DNA from: UBA1941 sp046329555
GTDB taxonomy: Bacteria; Bacteroidota; Bacteroidia; Chitinophagales; LD1
NCBI GenBank assembly: GCA_046329555.1
Contig: JAXLUK010000002.1
Coordinates: 62,001-126,000, forward strand
Direction of reading: 5' to 3'
Length of the DNA: 64,000 bases
Shown: positions 1 through 6,459 of the stretch, one piece after another
How the letters are laid out: each line of letters starts with the position of its first letter
Position numbering within the stretch: position 1 is the first letter of the stretch
The notes under the pieces: generated by a model
What the model was told of the DNA's origin: nothing
Seen by the model: the letters and a program-made list of their open reading frames with translations, nothing else
Database searches by the model: none
Program-made: the position numbers and the translations under genes

Positions 1-54
1 TTAACTTCAACCCAACTTCCATACATCTGATAAATAAATTCCTCAAACAACGCT

Positions 55-1359
55 TTACAACGGCATCAAAGTTTGATGAATGGCAGCGCGCAAATCAGAA
101 GGCACTTTTTGTGCTTCGGCAAAATGGTTCCATTTTTTTACTACATCCCGAATTTTATTGATAATCAACTCCGGCTTCTTAATGCCATTCGCCTTGGCTA
201 CAGTAATTAAATCCTGGCGGGTAATGTGTTCACGCTTGCCGTTTACACTAAGCGATTGTCGGCTTACCCACGCGCTTCCAGGCCGGTACGCATAGCAAAC
301 ATCAAAGGCCGGCGATAAGCGCCAGGTGCCGCTTTGATCCATTACGAAAGCAAAATTTTTGGTATGGTCATCGCAGTTGCGCGCCATCACATTAAATACC
401 ATCCGTCTGTACATTTGCTCCCATTGCGGGTACGGCAATTTCAACAGACGTATGGTCTGAAAAAGTTGTTCGTAACTAAAAGCATCGATGTCGTTAAAAT
501 CGTAGTGCATCATGGCGCAAAAACTTTGCACATGTAATTTCCCTTCACCTGGAGCCCGGTCGAAACGCCGGGTCATAAAATGCGCCCTTCCATTTTCTTC
601 CAGCAATCGGCATTCGGTCATTTCAATTTCGCTGGCAGTGGCCATGTTGTGGTACGCCATTTCTACCCGGCCATAGCCATGTGAAACACCCAATTGCGTA
701 TCGGCAACTCCATCCAGTTTAATCAGCCAATGCGTAAACCCTTTGGGCGCATCGGTCTGCCCCGATTTCACTTCGCCCGTCAATGGATTAAAGGCAATAA
801 CAGCTTTAGCACGCGCACCACCGGCAGAGGTCCCTATTTTCAAAATATCCGACAAGGCCTTTTCTTCATCATCGCGGATGTTTGCCGAGAAATGTTGGCG
901 CCCCGATAAAATTTGCCTGGCAACACCCACCAGACTATCTAACTCCAGTTTAGTGGCCGTGTTCGGACCTTTGGGATCAACGGGCTCAAACGACAAGGCG
1001 CCCATACCCCGCTTGCCGATAAAGCAAAGCATTTCAATAGGATTCATACTGTTGGGTGCGCGGCCCTGACGGGCCAGCCAGGCATTAATCAACTGGTTGC
1101 CAAATCGGTCGGGCAGTACATCGGCCAATAAGCCGGGCAATCCTTTAAAGGTGGTGCTGTTGCGCAATTCGGGAAAGGAAAACAAGCGACCCCTGCGTGC
1201 TTCAGCTAATGACATTTTAATGGGCGCTACATCCCAATCATTTTTCAGAAAAGACGGCTGAAATTCAAATTCACCCATTCCTGTCTTTTCGTCCCACGCC
1301 ACAGCGCCTACGCTTTTGCCCCAAAGATGTACCGATGCTATTGTATGTTGCCTGGCCAT
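55..1359 (-). CDS. hipA: HipA-family serine/threonine kinase toxin
   Basis: This 434-residue protein looks like the toxin kinase of a type II HipBA module. HipA toxins of this family phosphorylate translation components, classically glutamyl-tRNA synthetase, and cause growth arrest. Seen in the sequence: an N-terminal HipA subdomain, a glycine-rich loop GTSAGGARAKA near residue 178, a catalytic-loop segment NVMARNCDDHTKNF near residue 325 (Asp and Asn as expected for HipA kinases), and LSPAFDV near residue 350, equivalent to the metal-binding DFG-like motif. Length agrees with full-length HipA, so it is probably intact. It lies 4 nt downstream of a HipB-like HTH gene on the same strand, the usual antitoxin-first order. 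The substrate cannot be told from the sequence. Confidence 0.9.
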   Translation of the reverse strand: MARQHTIASVHLWGKSVGAVAWDEKTGMGEFEFQPSFLKNDWDVAPIKMSLAEARRGRLFSFPELRNSTTFKGLPGLLADVLPDRFGNQLINAWLARQGRAPNSMNPIEMLCFIGKRGMGALSFEPVDPKGPNTATKLELDSLVGVARQILSGRQHFSANIRDDEEKALSDILKIGTSAGGARAKAVIAFNPLTGEVKSGQTDAPKGFTHWLIKLDGVADTQLGVSHGYGRVEMAYHNMATASEIEMTECRLLEENGRAHFMTRRFDRAPGEGKLHVQSFCAMMHYDFNDIDAFSYEQLFQTIRLLKLPYPQWEQMYRRMVFNVMARNCDDHTKNFAFVMDQSGTWRLSPAFDVCYAYRPGSAWVSRQSLSVNGKREHITRQDLITVAKANGIKKPELIINKIRDVVKKWNHFAEAQKVPSDLRAAIHQTLMPL

Positions 1360-1363
1360 GGTT

Positions 1364-1690
1364 TTATTGTTTAAGTGTTCTGCTGGCGCGTTGCCGGGTG
1401 TTCTTCTCTAGCTTCGCCAGTTGCAGCGGTGTTAGTTTACGTTCAACTTTAAATGTTTCCAACACATGCAATTGCTCCAGGGCGCGCAGCACCTGAACGA
1501 ATGAGGCCATGGTTCCCCCGCTACCCTTTTCCAGCAACATGACGGTAGAACGATTCACCCCGGCCATTTCAGCCACCTGCTGTTGGGTTTTGTTTTGCTT
1601 CAACCGGCAATCGCGGAGGTACTGTCCAATTACCGCTATGATAGCCGAATCGCTCATGGCGTACCAATTTATGCTTGTATTTTCCATCAT
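1364..1690 (-). CDS. HipB-like HTH antitoxin / Xre-family repressor
   Basis: A 108-residue protein with one helix-turn-helix of the Xre/Cro type at about residues 18-70 (QNKTQQQVAEMAGVNRSTV is the HTH core). Position immediately before the HipA gene, 4 nt apart, identifies it as the probable antitoxin and autorepressor of the pair. The C-terminal 30 residues are basic (RKLTPLQLAKLEKNTRQRAS), as in many HipB-like proteins that contact DNA or toxin through the tail. Two consecutive ATG codons are available at the start (MMENTS). The upstream region holds a short palindrome and repeated TTACATC motifs that could be its operators. Confidence 0.85.
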   Translation of the reverse strand: MMENTSINWYAMSDSAIIAVIGQYLRDCRLKQNKTQQQVAEMAGVNRSTVMLLEKGSGGTMASFVQVLRALEQLHVLETFKVERKLTPLQLAKLEKNTRQRASRTLKQ

Positions 1691-1704
1691 TGTATCGTTT
1701 TTAT

Positions 1705-1813
1705 ATTACTTGTGATGTAATTTTACAACATTTATTCTAATGGCTATTGTTGTTTTTTTACATCTTTATATCGATATGAACGTCTTGATGTTACATTTTT
1801 ACATCTTTATATC
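1705..1813. promoter_or_regulatory. candidate hipBA operator cluster
   Basis: Directly upstream of the HTH gene is an inverted repeat at 1705-1721 (ATTAC, 7 nt, GTAAT). The heptamer TTACATC occurs on the + strand near 1758 and 1799 and as its complement GATGTAA at 1714-1720. An 18-bp exact direct repeat, TTTTTACATCTTTATATC, lies at 1755-1772 and 1796-1813. This fits cooperative autoregulation by a HipB-type dimer, but binding is an inference. Confidence 0.4.
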
Positions 1814-1898
1814 AACCTCCGGCAGACCGAGGGCAGTAGTACAGGCTACCGCCATGCTATTATCCAGCGCGAATGACACAAGCGATTATTCGACTAAT

Positions 1899-1992
1899 CG
1901 ATGTTCGACCTTCGACTGTTTGATGGATCGAATGGCAGGACGTTTGGGACGATTAAACAATTGGGATCCGATGCATATTGGCGCGGTTTTCC
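1899..1992 (+). repeat. ~94-bp imperfect direct repeat, copy 1
   Basis: This stretch recurs at 2601-2695 with a few substitutions and one 1-nt indel; both begin CGATGTTCGACCTTCGACTG and end with CGGTTTTCC. The two copies bracket the MITE-like element and the small membrane protein gene. No open frame is conserved between them, so they look like noncoding repeats. The rest of the gap from 1814 to 2074 holds nothing else I can recognise. Confidence 0.7.
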
Positions 1993-2074
1993 GCAACCTT
2001 CTTAGTTGCCTTGAGATTTGCGCTACAGGCAATAGGCGCAGGAGCTACCTGCGCAGCCATTGGCGCTGGCTGAT

Positions 2075-2272
2075 GGGCACCTCTAAAAACCTAGCGTGAG
2101 CGAAATGCGCAGAAAATTTGGTGTAAGACGAGGCGCAACGAATGCAGTTACATGAATGATGTAACTAAATGAGGCGCAAGGATGCATTACGCCAAATTTT
2201 CAAGCCTTCACGCTATCGCACCTTTGCTAACTATTAACAACATTTCGCCATGCTAAGTTTTTAGAGGTGCCC
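2075..2272. mobile_element. MITE-like 198-bp nested palindromic element
   Basis: The ends are 21-bp terminal inverted repeats (2075-2095 and 2252-2272) that match at 20 of 21 positions and begin GGGCACCTCT. Homology continues inward imperfectly through GCGAAATG. Further inside is a second inverted pair, AAAATTTGGTGTAA at 2113-2126 and its near complement at 2187-2200, then a perfect central hairpin AGTTACAT / ATGTAACT (2146-2153, 2159-2166). GAGGCGCAA occurs as a direct repeat around the centre. There is no room for a transposase and no clear target-site duplication, so it resembles a non-autonomous miniature element or a structured repeat family. Confidence 0.6.
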
Positions 2273-2304
2273 TTATGATACCCTCATAATACTATTTTAG
2301 CACG

Positions 2305-2514
2305 ATGGATGTAAATGCTATTTTAGGTTATACCGCTTCGGCGCTGATTTTATTGTCGTTTTTGTTTCGCGATGTCACTACACTGCGCATCGTGAACACC
2401 ATTGGCTGTATCACCTTTGTGGTGTTTGGCGTACGCACCGGTAATTATCCCATCATTATTACGAATGCCGGCATTACCCTCATTAACCTATATCATCTGT
2501 TGCGTAAAAATTAG
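2305..2514 (+). CDS. small membrane protein, YgjV/SemiSWEET-like
   Basis: A 69-residue protein made almost wholly of two to three hydrophobic segments (about residues 5-21, 29-44 and 48-65), ending with the polar tail RKN. The pattern of LGYTASALILLSFLFRD followed by LRIVNTIGCITFVVFG and NAGITLINLYHL resembles the short YgjV-like, PQ-loop-type membrane proteins of Bacteroidota. Substrate and function are unknown. It is the only credible gene in the repeat island and sits 32 bp after the MITE-like element. It starts at ATG and no frameshift is visible. Confidence 0.75.
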   Translation: MDVNAILGYTASALILLSFLFRDVTTLRIVNTIGCITFVVFGVRTGNYPIIITNAGITLINLYHLLRKN

Positions 2515-2570
2515 GCGCATCGGCAGCGCTATACGTTTCAGGCCTATAGGCCGCCTAATGCGGTTGAAAT

Positions 2571-2695
2571 CGATTGTTCGATGTTCGATGTTCGATTGTT
2601 CGATGTTCGACCTTCGACTGTTTGATGGATTGAATGGGCAGGACGTTTGAGACGATTAGACGATTGGGACACGCTGAATAATGGTGCGGTTTTCC
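2571..2695 (+). repeat. GTTCGAT microrepeats and 94-bp direct repeat, copy 2
   Basis: Positions 2571-2610 are a short slippage-type run of GTTCGAT/TGTTCGA units. This runs into the second copy (2601-2695) of the direct repeat also found at 1899-1992. The microrepeats are expanded only in this copy. From 2696 to about 2818 I see no gene and no clear repeat. Confidence 0.65.
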
Positions 2696-2818
2696 CTAAA
2701 GTTTAACGCACTGCTGGCAAGGACAGGTAACGCAGTATTTATTTGCCATTTGCATGTTACAATTTCCAGGAACATGTTAAACCTACAACCAGCCAGTATG
2801 ACCCTGTAAGAATTAGGG

Positions 2819-2992
2819 CGGCGCAGGCGCGTTGTTTACTGCGGCGCGATTTACGGCGCCGCGCGGCAGGGATGCGAAAGGCGTAAGCGTAGCGAGCGGC
2901 CCGCAGCCCGTGAGGTACGAACGGGCAAGGGCGGAAGGCGTAGCCGTACCCTGTAGCAGCCCGGTGCCGCAGCGCAGCGGAGGCAGCCGCCC
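2819..2992. repeat. GC-rich structured intergenic repeat (GAGGTACGA-loop family), copy A
   Basis: This GC-rich block contains AGGGATG, then GCCCGCAGC, then a hairpin with stem GCCCGT (2906-2911), 9-nt loop GAGGTACGA (2912-2920) and stem ACGGGC (2921-2926). A second, bulged hairpin follows in the module starting CAGCCCG near 2957 and ending GCCGCCC at 2992. The same order of motifs, with different but self-complementary stems around the same GAGGTACGA loop, is found at 26190-26298. Short frames crossing it are not convincing genes. Confidence 0.6.
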
Positions 2993-3032
2993 AACAACTT
3001 TAAACTTACTGTCTTATTGATATTGCGATGGT

Positions 3033-3124
3033 CCGCAACCTGGTCGAAGTTTGTGGGAAATTGGGTCGAAGTTAGGACAGCATTGCGTTAATTTCCTGAA
3101 GTAGTGTTAGAAACTTCGACCAGA
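3033..3124. repeat. 92-bp flanking direct repeat, left copy
   Basis: This 92-bp block recurs with the same length at 3419-3510 and brackets the 45-bp palindromic array. It carries a perfect 12-bp inverted repeat, TGGTCGAAGTTT at 3041-3052 and AAACTTCGACCA at 3111-3122, so the block could fold as one long hairpin. An extra GGTCGAAGTT lies between the arms in direct orientation. Confidence 0.75.
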
Positions 3125-3418
3125 CTTAGGACTTCGTAAGTCCTACTTCCGCCAGCGACTTCGTAAGTCTTAAAGACTTCGTAAGTCCTCCTTCCGCCAA
3201 CGACTTCGTAAGTCTTAAAGACTTTGTAAGTCCTACTTCCGCCGGCGACTTCGTAAGTCTTAAAGACTTCGTAAGTCCTACCTCCGCCGGCGACTTCGTA
3301 AGTCTTAAAGACTTCGTAAGTCCTACCTCCGCCGGCGACTTCGTAAGTCTTAAAGACTTCGTAAGTCCTACCTCCGCCGGCGACTTCGTAAGTCTTAAAG
3401 ACTTCGTAAGTCCTGTTT
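3125..3418. repeat. tandem array of six 45-bp palindrome-bearing units
   Basis: Units start at 3157, 3202, 3247, 3292, 3337 and 3382, exactly 45 bp apart, preceded by a half unit at 3130. Each unit holds two copies of the palindrome GACTTCGTAAGTC (5-bp arms, CGT centre) separated by TTAAA, then a linker like CTACCTCCGCCGGC. I count 13 palindromes, 12 exact and one with TTTG. The last three linkers before the final unit are nearly identical, as expected from recent unit duplication. No unique spacers are present, so it is not a CRISPR array. Confidence 0.85.
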
Positions 3419-3510
3419 CCGCAACATAGTCGAAGTTTGAGGGAAATTGGGTCGAAGTTAGGGACGCTTTGCGTTAATTTCGTGAGGTAGTGTTAGAAAC
3501 TTCGACCAGA
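3419..3510. repeat. 92-bp flanking direct repeat, right copy
   Basis: Second copy of the block at 3033-3124, in direct orientation and of identical length, with about ten substitutions. Its right arm AAACTTCGACCA (3497-3508) is unchanged, while the left arm has one mismatch (TAGTCGAAGTTT). It ends about 60 bp before the tRNA gene. Confidence 0.75.
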
Positions 3511-3534
3511 TTGAGTAGGACTGGTACCAAAAAC

Positions 3535-3567
3535 AAAAAAGCGCTCCTTTTTATTGAAGCGCTTTTT
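3535..3567 (-). terminator. intrinsic terminator downstream of tRNA
   Basis: A perfect stem AAAAAGCGCT (3536-3545) and AGCGCTTTTT (3558-3567) encloses a 12-nt loop. Read on the minus strand it lies just after the tRNA 3' end and continues into a run of T residues, so it is a likely intrinsic terminator of the tRNA transcript. The A/T-rich arms could also stop transcription arriving from the other side. Confidence 0.75.
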
Positions 3568-3571
3568 GAAG

Positions 3572-3645
3572 TGGTCCCACTTGGGCTTGAACCAAGGACC
3601 CCCTGATTATGAGTCAGGTGCTCTGACCAGCTGAGCTATAGGACC
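3572..3645 (-). tRNA. tRNA with CAU anticodon (elongator Met or Ile2)
   Basis: On the minus strand a 74-nt cloverleaf is readable: acceptor GGTCCTA pairing with TGGGACC plus discriminator A, D arm AGCTCAGCTGGTCAGAGC, anticodon stem-loop CCTGA-CTCATAA-TCAGG, and T arm CTTGG-TTCAAGC-CCAAG. The anticodon is CAU. CCA is not encoded. The initiator can be discounted because the acceptor starts with a paired G and the anticodon stem lacks three G-C pairs. Elongator methionine and lysidine-modified isoleucine tRNA cannot be separated by eye. A terminator follows immediately. Confidence 0.93.
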
Positions 3646-3669
3646 AAGAATCTAAAAATCTGAAAGGTA

Positions 3670-5424
3670 CTATTTCAAATTTTCCCCGCGAATATAGCGT
3701 TTTAGCAGATTACGCAAGCGGTGCAGCACGGCAGTATCTTGCTGTTGGCGGGGAAACTGCTCATCCCGATCGGTTTTTACCTCGTACAACACTTCATTTC
3801 CGCCGCCGGCAATGAGCTTGAACATCGCACTATCACTGCGTTCTATCACGGCCTGTAAGGGCGAATGCCCATGCTCTAATCCGCTGCTGCCGGTTTCCAT
3901 AAACGCGACATCAGGTGGCGGTTGCAGGCTCAAAGGTTGTCCTTGCCAGGTTGCAGGAACCGCTAAGCCCAGTCGGTTCACCAGGGTTGGCGCAATATCA
4001 ATTTGCCGCGCAAATTGCGTGTTTTGATAAAATGCCAAACCCGTATCCACAATCAACAACGGTACGCGCACCTGCGGCTGATACAACCAATCAACATGTC
4101 CGGCTACACCATGCTCGCCCAAACCCTGACCATGATCGGCTGTAATCACCACCAGCGCATTTTGTAAAATGCCCTTTTGTGCCAGTGTGGCAAACAATTG
4201 GCGAATGGTTTCATCGGCCTGCAACACTTTATTGTCGTACGCATTTTTTAGTGCCGTAAAATCGCGATTGCCGATTAATGATGTTTTCGAAGGTTGATAC
4301 ACTTCAAAATCTTTGCGCAACAAGGCCGTTTCGTGCGGCGATTGAATGTGGAAGTAAAAAAATTGCGGTTGATTGCGGTTGACCGACACCTGCGCCAATC
4401 CTTCTTCCAACACCCGATCATCTTTGAAGTAGTATTTTTTGGAATCCTTTCCATCAAAATAACTATCGCAATCGTTCTGATAAAAGGCCGCCAGATTATA
4501 CCAATCGCGATGCGCACCGGATACCAGTACATGCGTCTGAAACCCTTGCGCATGCAGCAATTTGATGAGATTGAAGCCATACGGAGAACAACCTCCCCAG
4601 TACCGCGACAGCAGCAAGGAGGGCACACCAATTACGGTGGAAGCGCCCGAGGCGATGACCTGTTCGACAGCTACGGCTTTTTTTTCGCGTATTAACTCTT
4701 GTAAGAATGGTGTAGTGTTGCGCGTATAGCCATAAGGAGTGGTGTGATCGGCGCGCAGGCCATCGCATACGATCAAAATCACATTTCGTTTGGCGCAGGA
4801 TTGTTTTACGGAAAGATATTGCCGGTATGCTGCCTCATCAGCCTTTCCCGCTTTATTTTTTTCGAGGGTAAAAAATGGGTTGTTGTTCCACCCCCACATC
4901 TTATCAAACAAAAACACCATCATCGGCTCGCCGACGCGGTGCAGCGGGCGTTTTACTGCAACTAATACTACAACCGCTACAATTAAAAGCCACGTAGATG
5001 TACCAGCAGTTGTTGTTTGCCTGGATTTCAGCAGCCGATAAGTGCCTATCGCTACCAGCAATGGCGGAGCTGCCAGAAAGAAAATGGCCTGCGCGGGAGC
5101 AACAGGCAACGACTGAATAAAATCGGCGAACGACTTCAAATAGGTAATTACAATTTTCAAGGTGATGATATCGCCCCAGAATTTTGCAGATAGAAAAATG
5201 AGTTGATAGAAGGTGGTCCATACGGCGGCATATAGCGCAATCACCAAAGCCTTCACGCGTTGCGACTTCAACCAACCTTGAACTACAGAAAAGAAGATGG
5301 TGTGTAACAACAGGGCCATCACGGCATGTTCTGCAATGAGCCAGCCATCTGCCCGAAACACTTGCTGCCACAGCGTTATCAGCCATACGGAAAGAACCGT
5401 AAAAACGATGGGCAGTCGTTTCAT
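3670..5424 (-). CDS. membrane-anchored sulfatase / alkaline phosphatase-superfamily enzyme
   Basis: A 584-residue protein with about five hydrophobic segments in the first 160 residues, followed by a sulfatase-fold domain facing the periplasm. The first metal site is the Asp of VILIVCDGLRADHTTPYG near residue 221, and the second is ITADHGQGLGEHG near residue 435. The nucleophile position falls around GASTVIGVPSLLLS near residue 265, with no C/S-x-P-x-R sulfatase signature, so it is more like lipid-modifying transferases such as EptA or LtaS than a true sulfatase. The substrate is unknown. The ATG overlaps the stop of asd by 1 nt (TAATG), so it is translationally coupled downstream of asd. Confidence 0.75.
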   Translation of the reverse strand: MKRLPIVFTVLSVWLITLWQQVFRADGWLIAEHAVMALLLHTIFFSVVQGWLKSQRVKALVIALYAAVWTTFYQLIFLSAKFWGDIITLKIVITYLKSFADFIQSLPVAPAQAIFFLAAPPLLVAIGTYRLLKSRQTTTAGTSTWLLIVAVVVLVAVKRPLHRVGEPMMVFLFDKMWGWNNNPFFTLEKNKAGKADEAAYRQYLSVKQSCAKRNVILIVCDGLRADHTTPYGYTRNTTPFLQELIREKKAVAVEQVIASGASTVIGVPSLLLSRYWGGCSPYGFNLIKLLHAQGFQTHVLVSGAHRDWYNLAAFYQNDCDSYFDGKDSKKYYFKDDRVLEEGLAQVSVNRNQPQFFYFHIQSPHETALLRKDFEVYQPSKTSLIGNRDFTALKNAYDNKVLQADETIRQLFATLAQKGILQNALVVITADHGQGLGEHGVAGHVDWLYQPQVRVPLLIVDTGLAFYQNTQFARQIDIAPTLVNRLGLAVPATWQGQPLSLQPPPDVAFMETGSSGLEHGHSPLQAVIERSDSAMFKLIAGGGNEVLYEVKTDRDEQFPRQQQDTAVLHRLRNLLKRYIRGENLK

Positions 5425-6407
5425 TAGAGCTGTTTAGCGAGCCATTCGGCAATTTGCACCGCATTGGTAGCCGCGCCCTTGCGCAGATTGTCGGATACAA
5501 TCCACATATTGAGCGTACGCGGTTGTGTTTCATCACGGCGCAGGCGCCCCACAAAAACCTCATCGCGGTTATGTGCGTGCAAGGGCATCGGGTATTTCAA
5601 TTGCGATACCTCATCCACCACTACTACACCGGGCGCATTTTCCAGTAAATGGCGCACCTCATTTAAATCAAACTCATTGGCAAATTCCACATTCACACTT
5701 TCGCTATGGCCACCCATCACCGGCACGCGCACCGTGGTAGCGGTAACCTGAATGGTATCATCGCCCATGATTTTTTTGGTTTCGTTCACCATTTTCATTT
5801 CCTCCTTGGTGTATCCATTTTCTAAAAAGACGTCGATGTGGGGAATCAGATTCAAATCAATGGGATACGCATAAGCCATTTCTCCCGTTGTTCCTGCGCG
5901 CTCGTTCATCAGTTGGTCGACTGCTTTTTTCCCCGTGCCGGTTACGGATTGATAAGTAGAAACCACAATGCGTTTGATCGTATATTTATCGTGCAGCGGT
6001 TTTAACGCTACCACCATTTGAATGGTAGAGCAATTCGGATTAGCGATAATCTTATCTGCTTTGGTGAGTACATGGCCGTTCACTTCGGGTACCGCCAACT
6101 TGATGTTTGGCTCCATGCGCCAGGCTGATGAATTATCGATTACCGTAGTTCCCACCGCAGCAAATTTTGGTGCCCATTCTTTTGATGTGCTGCCGCCGGC
6201 AGAAAATAGCGCAACATCGGGACGAGCGGCTACGGCATCTTCCATGCTTATTACGGCATAGTCTTTGCCCGCATAGCGCACCTTCTTCCCTACTGATTTC
6301 TCAGAAGCTACCACTAACAATTCTGTCAATGGAAACCGGCGTTCTTCCAATACTTCCAACATCTTGGTGCCTACCAATCCGGTAGCGCCTACCACGGCAA
6401 CTTTCAT
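5424..6407 (-). CDS. asd: aspartate-semialdehyde dehydrogenase
   Basis: The 327-residue product reduces aspartyl phosphate to aspartate semialdehyde with NADPH, the branch to lysine/diaminopimelate, threonine and methionine. The N-terminal Rossmann motif VVGATGLVGTKM, the catalytic cysteine in IANPNCSTIQ (Cys126) and the active-site segment VSTYQSVTGTGKKA are all present. Length is normal for the bacterial enzyme. It precedes the membrane sulfatase-like gene with a 1-nt overlap and is 52 bp downstream of the permease gene, so these minus-strand genes may share a transcript. Confidence 0.95.
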   Translation of the reverse strand: MKVAVVGATGLVGTKMLEVLEERRFPLTELLVVASEKSVGKKVRYAGKDYAVISMEDAVAARPDVALFSAGGSTSKEWAPKFAAVGTTVIDNSSAWRMEPNIKLAVPEVNGHVLTKADKIIANPNCSTIQMVVALKPLHDKYTIKRIVVSTYQSVTGTGKKAVDQLMNERAGTTGEMAYAYPIDLNLIPHIDVFLENGYTKEEMKMVNETKKIMGDDTIQVTATTVRVPVMGGHSESVNVEFANEFDLNEVRHLLENAPGVVVVDEVSQLKYPMPLHAHNRDEVFVGRLRRDETQPRTLNMWIVSDNLRKGAATNAVQIAEWLAKQL

Positions 6408-6459
6408 AGTTATTGTTTACGATTGAAAAATGCGAATTTTCTCTGAAACAGTTGGCGAT

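Noticed and set aside
1740..2099. 119-codon frame on the plus strand upstream of the MITE-like element
   Set aside because: It runs through the repeated 94-bp block and operator-like repeats and has no recognisable family or codon pattern, so it is noncoding.
2075..2272. Intact insertion sequence
   Set aside because: The element is only 198 bp with no transposase, and no target-site duplication is clear.
2832..3020. Short frame in the GC-rich structured repeat
   Set aside because: It translates the palindromic repeat; the protein is a by-product of GC-rich hairpins.
3130..3412. Possible CRISPR array
   Set aside because: The units are tandem and contiguous, with no unique spacers, and no cas genes are present.
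4275..4768. Antisense and overlapping frames inside the sulfatase-like gene
   Set aside because: They are long frames caused by codon bias on the coding strand and match no family.
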